A stretch of 15,801 nucleotides of DNA from Spirochaetia bacterium (lineage in GTDB: Bacteria > Spirochaetota > Spirochaetia > Treponematales > Breznakiellaceae). The DNA is taken from assembly GCA_025997715.1 (NCBI GenBank), contig BNUY01000067.1:1-15801 (forward strand), written 5' to 3'. This document shows, in pieces, positions 6,697 through 12,727 of the stretch. The notes under the pieces were generated by a model. That model saw nothing but the letters and a program-made list of their open reading frames with translations. It did no database searches and was not told the origin of the DNA. The position numbers were made by a program, and so were the translations under genes. Numbering within the stretch: position 1 is the stretch's first letter; every line of letters begins with the position of its first letter.

Positions 6697-6966
6697 TTAT
6701 TGAGTGAGTGAATTAAAGAGCCGCTGCATCCGGGACTTTTTTCGGGAAGCGGCGTTTTTCTTGATAATCCCCTTCCGGGCGGCGGTATCTAACTTCTTAA
6801 TCATTTCCTGGAGAGCGGCGCCGGCGTTACCGGTGTCCTTCTTCCGGGCCAAAACCTCAAATTTCTTCACACTGGTCCTTACGGAACTCTTTGCCGCCTT
6901 ATTGCGGAGACGGCGCTCTTCACTCTGCCGATGACGCTTCTCTGCGGAACTGCTTTTACCTGCCAA
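6697..6966 (-). CDS. rpsT: 30S ribosomal protein S20 (89 aa)
   Basis: Binds 16S rRNA in the small subunit. The sequence has the S20 pattern: SAEKRHRQSEERRLRNKAAKSS at the N-terminus, very basic helices, and IIKKNAASRKKSRMQRLFNSL near the end. Length is normal. The start is TTG at 6966-6964 (no ATG is available), preceded by a run of G. Non-ATG starts of rpsT are known in other bacteria, where they limit expression. It sits 54 nt after the small zinc-ribbon gene in the same operon. Confidence 0.95.
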   Translation of the reverse strand: MAGKSSSAEKRHRQSEERRLRNKAAKSSVRTSVKKFEVLARKKDTGNAGAALQEMIKKLDTAARKGIIKKNAASRKKSRMQRLFNSLTQ

Positions 6967-7020
6967 CGGGAACCCCCACTATACAAAAATATAAACTTAC
7001 AAGGAACCAAAGGTTCCCAA

Positions 7021-7191
7021 TCATTTAAAATCCGACGGACGCCGTTCGGTCCGCTTGCATTTCTCACATTCCGCAAGATTCTTGAACTTGCCGTTTTCAA
7101 ACAGGGTCTTCATTTTAACTTCGCCCCCGCAGGAACAGAAGAATTTCTGGGTAGTACTGGATGTACGGGCGTTTTTACTGACCTGTCCCAT
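7021..7191 (-). CDS. Small zinc-ribbon protein, unknown function (56 aa)
   Basis: The chosen start ATG 7191-7189 (MGQVSKNARTSS) has AAGGAG 7 nt upstream; an upstream in-frame start would bypass this site. The protein has FFCSCGG and ECEKC, so two Cys pairs separated by about 20 residues, which is consistent with one bound zinc. It is basic and could bind RNA or the ribosome. It resembles the zinc-ribbon L31/L33-type small proteins only in style, and I do not recognise the family. As the first gene of an operon whose second gene is rpsT, a translation-related role is plausible but inferred. Confidence 0.75.
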   Translation of the reverse strand: MGQVSKNARTSSTTQKFFCSCGGEVKMKTLFENGKFKNLAECEKCKRTERRPSDFK

Positions 7192-7262
7192 GGTTATACT
7201 CCTTGCCAAATGGCGCGCTTTTTATAGAGGATTTTCGATAAAACCCAAAATGGTACGTTCCT

Positions 7263-7291
7263 AAGATACTATAGACGGCCGGGACTGTCAA
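7263..7291 (-). promoter_or_regulatory. Sigma-70-type promoter of the nine-gene operon
   Basis: On the minus strand TTGACA (7291-7286) and TATCTT (7268-7263) are separated by exactly 17 nt. Transcription would start near 7256, leaving about 65 nt before the zinc-ribbon start. It is divergent from the promoter at 7337-7365. Confidence 0.65.
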
Positions 7292-7336
7292 CGGTCTTTG
7301 CAGGGTAAAATATCATGTAAAATTGTATATAAAATC

Positions 7337-7365
7337 TTTACTTTTTTACCATAATTCATTAGTAT
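7337..7365 (+). promoter_or_regulatory. Promoter of the Rrf2-type regulator gene
   Basis: TTTACT (7337-7342) and TAGTAT (7360-7365) are spaced by 17 nt, giving a start near 7372 and a leader of about 16 nt with GAGG at 7379-7382. The surrounding DNA is AT-rich compared with the genes. Confidence 0.5.
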
Positions 7366-7369
7366 GGTA
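7347..7369. promoter_or_regulatory. 23-bp dyad, candidate Rrf2 operator
   Basis: TACCATA (7347-7353) and TATGGTA (7363-7369) form perfect arms around a 9-nt centre. The dyad covers the -10 box of the adjacent promoter. Rrf2-family regulators commonly bind dyads of about this size and repress their own genes, so autoregulation is likely but inferred. Confidence 0.5.
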
Positions 7370-7387
7370 GTCATAATTGAGGTATGT

Positions 7388-7810
7388 ATGAGAATAACTA
7401 CGAGAGGCCGTTACGCATTGAGGGCATCCTTGGCACTGGCGAAAATCGGGAAAGACGGGGCTCCGGTGTCTATTACCAGCCTCGCGGAACAGGAGCAAAT
7501 TTCCTCCGTATTTCTTGAACAGATCTTTTTTAAGCTCCGGAAAGCGGGTATCGTTTCATCGGTCCGGGGCCCCGGCGGGGGGTTTTACTTTGCCCAGCCC
7601 CTGGAACATTTGACCATAAAAAAAATCCTGGATGCCGCCGGGGAGGATTTGAACCTTACTTCCTGCGATAAACATGTCGAGGATTGTTCCCGGATAGGGA
7701 TGTGCCTAAGCCATGCAGTCTGGGCAGAGATGACGGATTTGATCAATAATTACTTTAACAACATCACCCTGGCCGCCATTCTGGAAAAGGATACGCGTGG
7801 GGGAAAATAA
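7388..7810 (+). CDS. Rrf2-family transcriptional regulator, IscR-like (140 aa)
   Basis: The chosen start ATG 7388 gives the classic N-terminus MRITTRGRYALRA, with GAGG 5 nt upstream. Residues 1-65 form the winged-helix DNA-binding part, including SITSLAEQEQISSVFLEQIF (recognition region) and VRGPGGGF (wing). Cys93, Cys100 and Cys106 are followed by LSHAVW, close to the Fe-S-ligating cluster of IscR (CLTHALW), so it probably senses iron-sulfur status, redox state or nitric oxide. The next gene starts 9 nt downstream. A 23-bp dyad over its own promoter suggests autoregulation. The spacing Cx6Cx5C differs by one residue from E. coli IscR. Confidence 0.9.
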   Translation: MRITTRGRYALRASLALAKIGKDGAPVSITSLAEQEQISSVFLEQIFFKLRKAGIVSSVRGPGGGFYFAQPLEHLTIKKILDAAGEDLNLTSCDKHVEDCSRIGMCLSHAVWAEMTDLINNYFNNITLAAILEKDTRGGK

Positions 7811-7819
7811 GGGATTTTC

Positions 7820-9334
7820 ATGGGACAACAGCAAGTAGACAGGGAAGCGTACCGGAAGGTAACCGAGGCATTTCGCCACCATCAGAAGGGGGCCACGGTT
7901 GCGGATATTGTGGCAAAAACGGCGCTGCCCCTGCATACGGTGCGGGAACTGGTCCCCCGTGCGGCGGACGAATATTCCGCCCGGCTTGAGGTGACCGAAT
8001 CCGGGGAGATCCTCTACTCCTTTCCCCGGGGTTTTATCAGTAAATACCGTAGTTTTAAGGCCCGCTTTGGCCGATTCATGGAAAAATTCGGCAAGGGCCT
8101 GAAAATTGCCGCCGCCGCAGTCTTTAAGGTCTGGATCATGGTGATGCTGGTGGGCTATTTTGTCCTGTTCATGCTCATCGCCCTGGCATCCCTGATGATT
8201 TCCGTAGCCGCTTCTTCCCAATCATCGAACAGCCGTTCCTCCAACCGGGGCGGCGGGATTGGGGGCATGTATTTTGCCTCCGGCATTTTCAACCTGATAA
8301 TCCGCATCTGGTTCTATTCTGAGCTCACCAAGTCAATGGATCACCGGTACTACGGCCGTTCCCCCCAGGCCGCCCGTCCCAAGGGACGCCCCCTCTACAA
8401 GGCCATCTTCTCCTTCGTGTTCGGCGACGGGGACCCCAACACCGACTGGGACTCCCGGGAAAAGCAGGCGGTGATCGCCTGGTTGCAGAAAAATCGGGGG
8501 GTTATCTCCCTGCCGGAGTTCATGGCCCTTACCGGGAACAGCCCCGCAGAGGCGGAGGGGCGGATCACCGGTTACTGCGCCGAATTCGGCGGCCTGCCGG
8601 AGGCGACCGATGACGGAACCGTGGTGTACCGCTTTGATGAACTGCTGCTACGTGCCGACAAAGCGAACATAGGTTCGAAGGACCGGTCCTTTACGGGGTT
8701 TTCCGCGCCCATCAAGCGGCTATTTTCCTTCTCATCAAATACGAAGAAGATGAACGGCTGGTTCGGCGTTATCAACAGCGTCAACCTGATTTTTGGCGGT
8801 TACTTTCTATATAATACCCTCACCACCGGGGCGGTCCTCACCCAGGCCCACTTTGACGCCGCCTCCTACCTGTACGGCGTTACCTACATACTCTCTTCCA
8901 CCCTGATCACCAATCCCCTGCCCGTTCTCACCATAGGCTTAGGTATTGTGCCCCTGGTCTTTTCGGCCCTCTTCTGGCTCATCCCCGCCCTCCGGTACTT
9001 TGGGGTGAAGCGGGACAACGAAACCATCAAGCGGGAAAATCTGCGGAAAAGCGGGTACGGACAGATCTGGGACAAACCCCTGGCGGTTAAGCCTGCGGAC
9101 ATTGACCCCAAGGCCGAAGAATGCCGGCCAAAAAACATGGCCCTTGCCCGGGATCAGATCATCAAGGAAATTGGCGCCTACGCGATGCCGGATGTGGCCA
9201 TTGGGCAGGCGGGGGAGACGGTCTATGCCTTTACGGAACTGGAGCGGGAGAAGGAAGCGCTGGAGAAATACCGGGCGGGGATTAAGGACGATGCTTCGGC
9301 CCTGGGGAAGACGGTGTTTGACAGCGAGGGGTGA
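7820..9334 (+). CDS. Multi-pass membrane protein with three repeated soluble modules, unknown function (504 aa)
   Basis: Begins 9 nt after the Rrf2 gene, with the site AAGGGA overlapping that stop. Hydrophobic segments lie near residues 97-131, 150-168, 316-333 and 368-392. Three related soluble pieces can be seen: about 7-70 (winged-helix-like, ending GEILYSFPRG), 213-275 (ending GTVVYRFDELL) and 441-473 (ending GETVYAFTEL). A Ser/Asn/Gly-rich loop lies near 132-148. It reminds me of a cyanobacterial and chloroplast membrane protein family (Arabidopsis At5g03900), annotated as linked to iron-sulfur biogenesis. I cannot confirm this. Pairing with an IscR-like regulator would fit. The C-terminus is charged and helical. 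Confidence 0.7.
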   Translation: MGQQQVDREAYRKVTEAFRHHQKGATVADIVAKTALPLHTVRELVPRAADEYSARLEVTESGEILYSFPRGFISKYRSFKARFGRFMEKFGKGLKIAAAAVFKVWIMVMLVGYFVLFMLIALASLMISVAASSQSSNSRSSNRGGGIGGMYFASGIFNLIIRIWFYSELTKSMDHRYYGRSPQAARPKGRPLYKAIFSFVFGDGDPNTDWDSREKQAVIAWLQKNRGVISLPEFMALTGNSPAEAEGRITGYCAEFGGLPEATDDGTVVYRFDELLLRADKANIGSKDRSFTGFSAPIKRLFSFSSNTKKMNGWFGVINSVNLIFGGYFLYNTLTTGAVLTQAHFDAASYLYGVTYILSSTLITNPLPVLTIGLGIVPLVFSALFWLIPALRYFGVKRDNETIKRENLRKSGYGQIWDKPLAVKPADIDPKAEECRPKNMALARDQIIKEIGAYAMPDVAIGQAGETVYAFTELEREKEALEKYRAGIKDDASALGKTVFDSEG

Positions 9335-9457
9335 GATATTTCTGCCCATGGAATATAAGCGGTTTTTCTTTTCCCCCTAAAGTATTTTTCTCTATAGCCA
9401 CCTCAAGGAGGTAATACGGGACATGTGTGCCCGCATACCGCCTTATGGAGGAATATC

Positions 9458-10432
9458 ATGGCTATTTACCATGCCAAGGACAACAGTTTCAAACTTATCC
9501 TTGGCAACCCGGAACTCTTTGCCGAATTTTTACGGGATTATCTGAACATCGAATTACTAAAGGATGTCCGGCCCGAAGATATCGAGGACATAAGCGAGCG
9601 TTTTCTGCCGCTTTTTCAGGACAACCAGGACTCGGACACGGTTAAACGGATTACGCTCAAAGGAGCGCCGGTTTTTATCATCGCCCTGGTGGAACATGAG
9701 TCCAGGGTCAATTACCGGTCCAGTTTCAAGATGCTCCAGTACATCTGCCTGATCCTGGACGACTATGAAAAGGAAATCAACCGGGAACATAAAGGGATCA
9801 GTGCAACCAGGGATTTCCGCTATCCGCCGGTTTTGCCCATCATCTTCTATGACGGCGCTGCACCCTGGACTGCAAAAATGAACTTCCTGGACCGGACCGC
9901 TCTGAATGATGTGTTCCACCAATACATCCCCAAATTTGAGTACCTCCTGGTAGACCTGAACCGGTATACCCAGGAGGACTTGGTCCGGTTTAACGACACG
10001 CTGTCCCTGGTTATGATTATCGATAAATTGAAAAAAAGCGATGGGAAATCGCTATTAAGTAAATTACCCCTGGACTACCTGGAAAAAACAGCATTGAAGA
10101 TTCCGGAAGAACTGACTAAACTATTAATGGACGTGATAACCGTCCTGTTAAACCGGGATGAATATCCAAAAGAGGAAATTCGGACCATCGCCGGTTATTT
10201 TACGGACAAGAAGGAGGATCAACCAATGTTTGAAGGATTTGTGGAAGCTATCATGGAGCATACGCGGATTAACAGGGAGGAAGCCCGGGAGGAAGGACGG
10301 GAAGAAGCCCGGGAAGAAGAGCGAAAAGCGGTTCTGGAACTGGTAAAACAGGGATACACAGCGGAACAGATCGAAGCAAAATTGGCTTCCAATACAGCAG
10401 GGACAAAGACAGTGGGATCAACACATGTTTGA
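9458..10432 (+). CDS. Second Rpn-family PD-(D/E)XK nuclease (RpnL-type, 324 aa)
   Basis: The start ATG 9458 has GGAGG 6 nt upstream; a GTG at 9425 in the same frame is less likely. Asp60 (DSDTVKR) and Glu79/Glu81 (LVEHES) occupy the D...ExQ positions of the Rpn nuclease core, with Glu in place of the usual Gln, followed by YPPVLPIIFYDG. The middle, about residues 150-255, is helical. From Met257 the protein has a charged helix of 4-residue units (EEAR, EEGR, EEAR, EEER) and the tail VLELVKQGYTAEQIEAKLAS. The N-terminal parts of the two Rpn genes in this window are clearly different subfamilies, yet the tails match. Known Rpn proteins are toxic, phage-defence DNases. Confidence 0.87.
   Translation: MAIYHAKDNSFKLILGNPELFAEFLRDYLNIELLKDVRPEDIEDISERFLPLFQDNQDSDTVKRITLKGAPVFIIALVEHESRVNYRSSFKMLQYICLILDDYEKEINREHKGISATRDFRYPPVLPIIFYDGAAPWTAKMNFLDRTALNDVFHQYIPKFEYLLVDLNRYTQEDLVRFNDTLSLVMIIDKLKKSDGKSLLSKLPLDYLEKTALKIPEELTKLLMDVITVLLNRDEYPKEEIRTIAGYFTDKKEDQPMFEGFVEAIMEHTRINREEAREEGREEAREEERKAVLELVKQGYTAEQIEAKLASNTAGTKTVGSTHV
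10226..10432 (+). CDS. Internal in-frame RpnS-like product of the second Rpn gene (68 aa)
   Basis: A perfect AAGGAGG at 10211-10217 lies 8 nt before ATG 10226 (Met257 of the full protein). This is a better ribosome site than that of the full-length gene. The product begins MFEGFVEAIMEHTRINREE, contains four 4-residue units and ends with the conserved tail. The same ATGTTTGAAGGATTT string opens each of the three extra copies that follow. RpnS-type intragenic antitoxins are established for this family; here translation and function are inferred. Confidence 0.68.
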   Translation: MFEGFVEAIMEHTRINREEAREEGREEAREEERKAVLELVKQGYTAEQIEAKLASNTAGTKTVGSTHV

Positions 10433-10619
10433 AGGATTTGTGGAAGCTATCATGGAGTATGCACGGATTAACAGGGAGGAAGGACGGGAAGAAGCCCGGG
10501 AAGAAGAGCGAAAAGCGGTTCTGGAACTGGTAAAACAGGGATACACGGCGGAACAGATCGGAGCAAAATTAGCCTCCAATATAGCAGGGACAAAGACAGA
10601 GGGAGCAGCCCATGTTTGA
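10425..10619 (+). CDS. RpnS-like module, extra copy 1 (64 aa)
   Basis: An intact small gene that repeats the 3' end of the second Rpn gene. Its ATG overlaps the previous stop by 8 nt (ATGTTTGA), so it is in the +1 frame and probably coupled. It is 4 residues shorter than the internal product, exactly one helix unit. Substitutions include EHTR to EYAR, and Glu to Gly in the QIEAK segment. The ribosome site is weak (GTGGGA). It lacks any nuclease domain. A role as an additional antitoxin is inferred from RpnS; it could also be a passive duplicate. Confidence 0.72.
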   Translation: MFEGFVEAIMEYARINREEGREEAREEERKAVLELVKQGYTAEQIGAKLASNIAGTKTEGAAHV

Positions 10620-10806
10620 AGGATTTGTGGAAGCTATCATGGAGCATACGTGGATTAACAGGGAAGAAGCCCGGAAAGAAGCCTGGGAGGAAGGGCAAAA
10701 AACGGTTTTGGAACTTGTAAAACAAGGGTACACGGCGGAACAGATCGAAGCAAAATTAGCCTCCAATATAGCAGGGACAAAGACAGAGGGAGCAGCCCAT
10801 GTTTGA
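10612..10806 (+). CDS. RpnS-like module, extra copy 2 (64 aa)
   Basis: Overlaps the previous copy by the same 8 nt (ATGTTTGA) and has GAGGGAG about 7 nt before its ATG. The helix units differ from the first two modules (EEAR, KEAW, EEGQ instead of EEGR, EEAR, EEER). Over the 21 codons from VLEL to LASN all seven base differences from the parent gene are synonymous, whereas the last ten codons differ mostly in amino acids. This suggests protein-level constraint on the tail helix, in this copy or in the gene it came from. Confidence 0.72.
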   Translation: MFEGFVEAIMEHTWINREEARKEAWEEGQKTVLELVKQGYTAEQIEAKLASNIAGTKTEGAAHV

Positions 10807-10984
10807 AGGATTTGTGGAAGCTATCATGGAGCATACGCGGATTAACAGGGAAGAAGCCCGGAAAGAAGCCTGGGAGGAAGGGCAAAAAACGGTTTTGGAA
10901 CTTGTAAAACAAGGGTACACGGCGGAACAGATCGAAGCAAAATTGGCCTCCAATACAGCGACCTTAGAATATGACATTCCCTGA
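10799..10984 (+). CDS. RpnS-like module, extra copy 3, divergent end (61 aa)
   Basis: Opens with the ATGTTTGA overlap and GAGGGAG ribosome site. It is nearly identical in DNA to the preceding copy up to about 10960 (one Trp to Arg change in the helix lead), then diverges and ends TATLEYDIP. The last shared bases (TTGG, then TCCAATACAGC) look like the parent module rather than the neighbouring copy, as expected if the array grew by unequal exchange. This is the end of the array. Confidence 0.68.
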   Translation: MFEGFVEAIMEHTRINREEARKEAWEEGQKTVLELVKQGYTAEQIEAKLASNTATLEYDIP

Positions 10985-11249
10985 ACCCTGCATAATTATC
11001 AATAAGGGGGTGATCCCGATGTTTCGAGTCAAAGGGCAGCAATTTTACTTTTAGGAAAACCACCGACCTCACAGACGCAAAAACTATGAGGAAAAACAAC
11101 CGCAATGTCGAAGAAGTCGAAAAAGAAGAGGAAAATATAGTTAAAATCCTCAAAAACTTCTTTGACTTTGTTTACTTTGCGGTGAAAATTCCTTATTTGT
11201 TGGATTTGTCCGTGTCGTCTGTGTGGTCCGTGGTTAAATTCCTTATAAT
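10985..11249. other. Intergenic repeat-like DNA without a convincing gene
   Basis: AT-richer DNA after the Rpn array. Around 11205-11240 the complement carries TTAACCACGG, then CACAGACGACACGG, similar in style to the CCACGAA/GACACGAA hairpin next to the other Rpn gene, but here only one arm is present. AAATTCCTTAT occurs twice (about 11187-11196 and 11235-11246). Short open frames such as 11086-11259 (57 codons, MRKNNRNVEEVEKEEEN) look like translations of this repeat rather than genes. No terminator or RNA gene was found. Confidence 0.45.
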
Positions 11250-11459
11250 TTGTGGGTAAAAGTAAAATTGCTGAAGGATATATACAGTCGGCTTGACAAG
11301 ATAGAAAACAACGATTTACGGCATATTGATTTATCGCAGCAACGGTCAACAAAAATAGAAGACCTTATTCTTGATGTGTTGGCGGGGATAACTCAAAAGG
11401 AAGAAATCGCCGATCGCCGGGTACGTATCGAAATATGGTACTCCGGGAAAAGCTTATAG
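11250..11459 (+). pseudogene. Possible gene remnant, short coiled-coil-like frame (69 codons)
   Basis: The frame reads VKVKLLKDIYSRLDKIENN, then RHIDLSQQRSTKIEDLILDVL, which looks like real helical protein sequence, but there is no credible start codon (only TTG) or ribosome site. It may be the 3' end of a gene whose front was lost or replaced by the repeat-like DNA before it. It ends 17 nt before the end of the convergent Crp-like gene. The family is not recognised. Confidence 0.3.
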
Positions 11460-11476
11460 GCCCAACCCTCGCTCCC

Positions 11477-12685
11477 TCAGCCCTTCGCTTTCCGAGCCGT
11501 GCGGCGGTACATTTGGGCTTGCTGGGCAATGTCCCGAATGTCAAGCACGTATATCTTATCATTTACCAGCTGGATTTTGCGGTTCTCCATGATCTTCTTC
11601 ATCATCATATACCCTTCCTCGGGGGAAAGACCGACCATGTTTACCAGTTCCTTGAGGCCGAAGTCAAAGGCATAGGGCTGTTCCACCGTGAAATTCACCC
11701 GGTTCTTTTCAAGCTGGAGGACCAGGGCATCGTAAATGCGCCCCAGGGGGTTATCTATCAGGGTATTGGCGAGTTGCTTATAGATGAACCAGATCCGTTC
11801 CGCCAGGAGGACCGTCAGTTTGGCGATAATTTGGGGCTGGACGACGACTACGTTGGTAAAATTGGCCCGGCTCACCATGAGGAGCACGCAGTCTTCGTAG
11901 GCCAGGGCGCAGGCGGTGCGGGGTTTGGATTCCAACAGGGCCATTTCACCAAAAATATCCCCGGGTTTCAGGACCGCCAGAAGGATTTCGTTGTTATCCG
12001 CAATCTTGGCAATCTTCACCGCGCCCTTCTGAATGATGTACAGTTCATCCCCGGGCTCCCCTTCGGAAAATATCATCGTATCCTTGGCATATTTTCGGGT
12101 AAACTCATCGGGAGGGAATTCCTTCCGTACCGAAGTAACATAGGGGGCAATCTTCTTCATCCGTTCCCGGATCAGGGTGCCGTGCTCCCCCTGGGGGCAG
12201 TGTTTGAGGTACCGGGAATAGACGTAATAGGCCAGGTTGAACTGGTTTATCTTTGCGTAGTATTCCCCCACATTGAAGAGCTGGGAAACATCCTCATCGG
12301 CATTGTTCTTCAGGGTCAGCTTGGTAAGGGCCGCGTCCAGGTAGCGCATGCGCTTGGAAAATTGGAGGATTATCTTCATCGCCACGGCGGTGTTTTTCTG
12401 GATAAACTCGCCGTATTGCTCCTTGGGGACGGAAATTACGGTACAATCCGTTGCGGCCTGGGCGGTTTCGATGTGACTGTGGGCGGACATGGCGGACACC
12501 ACGGCAAAGAAATCTCCGGGGCCCAGGATATCGCCGCCGTCTTCCTTCACCACCTTCACGACCTTGGAAATGCGGACCCTTCCTTCGCGGATGATAAAAA
12601 ACCGGTCGGTGTTTTGGTTCCCCTCCACCACAATGTACGAGTCTTTTTTAAAATTAACAAACGTAAGCCGGGGTGTTGTATCCAT
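11477..12685 (-). CDS. Crp-like regulator with two cyclic-nucleotide-binding domains (402 aa)
   Basis: Residues about 5-118 form a first cNMP-binding fold whose phosphate-binding cassette is degenerate (GDFFAVVSAMS, no Gly-Glu or Arg). A helical linker with a TPR-like helix pair follows (about 134-185). The second cNMP domain, about 192-305, has an intact cassette, GDIFGEMALLESKPRTA, with Glu247 and Arg256-Thr257-Ala258. The C-terminal 325-390 looks like the winged helix of Crp/Fnr proteins (FGLKELVNMVGLSPEEG). Ligand binding is thus expected in the second domain only; Thr after the Arg is more often seen in cGMP-type pockets. The start ATG 12685 follows AGGA. It is a regulator by inference, with unknown targets. 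Confidence 0.85.
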   Translation of the reverse strand: MDTTPRLTFVNFKKDSYIVVEGNQNTDRFFIIREGRVRISKVVKVVKEDGGDILGPGDFFAVVSAMSAHSHIETAQAATDCTVISVPKEQYGEFIQKNTAVAMKIILQFSKRMRYLDAALTKLTLKNNADEDVSQLFNVGEYYAKINQFNLAYYVYSRYLKHCPQGEHGTLIRERMKKIAPYVTSVRKEFPPDEFTRKYAKDTMIFSEGEPGDELYIIQKGAVKIAKIADNNEILLAVLKPGDIFGEMALLESKPRTACALAYEDCVLLMVSRANFTNVVVVQPQIIAKLTVLLAERIWFIYKQLANTLIDNPLGRIYDALVLQLEKNRVNFTVEQPYAFDFGLKELVNMVGLSPEEGYMMMKKIMENRKIQLVNDKIYVLDIRDIAQQAQMYRRTARKAKG

Positions 12686-12696
12686 AAATCCTACAA

Positions 12697-12725
12697 AGTA
12701 TAAAAACCACCGGCGACCCTGTCAA
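12697..12725 (-). promoter_or_regulatory. Promoter of the Crp-like gene, near-leaderless
   Basis: On the minus strand TTGACA (12725-12720) and TATACT (12702-12697) are 17 nt apart, a near-consensus promoter squeezed between the stop of the upstream gene (12728) and this gene. The predicted start near 12690 leaves only about 5 nt before the ATG, so this transcript would be almost leaderless. Read-through from the upstream gene would use the AGGA site. Confidence 0.65.
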
Positions 12726-12727
12726 TA

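Larger units (their letters stand above)
10226..10970 (+). repeat. Tandem array of the second Rpn 3' module (199/187-bp units)
   Basis: Four head-to-tail copies start at 10226, 10425, 10612 and 10799. The first period is 199 bp and the next two 187 bp. The 12-bp difference is one 4-residue unit. Neither period is divisible by three, so each copy is read in the next frame, and all four frames are open. Confidence 0.92.

Noticed and set aside
6879..7100. Minus-strand frame of 73 codons between rpsT and the zinc-ribbon gene
   Set aside because: Overlaps both genes in another frame and has no ribosome site.
9335..9457. Terminator after the membrane protein gene
   Set aside because: T-rich stretches are present but no stem precedes them.
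9423..9545. Possible 40-codon leader peptide before the second Rpn gene, with AAGGAGG at 9405-9411
   Set aside because: The spacing to its ATG is 11 nt and it runs out of frame into the Rpn gene. It may be a duplicated ribosome site only; kept as a note.
11029..11352. Minus-strand frame of 107 codons
   Set aside because: It reads through repeat-like intergenic DNA and has a composition unlike the flanking genes.
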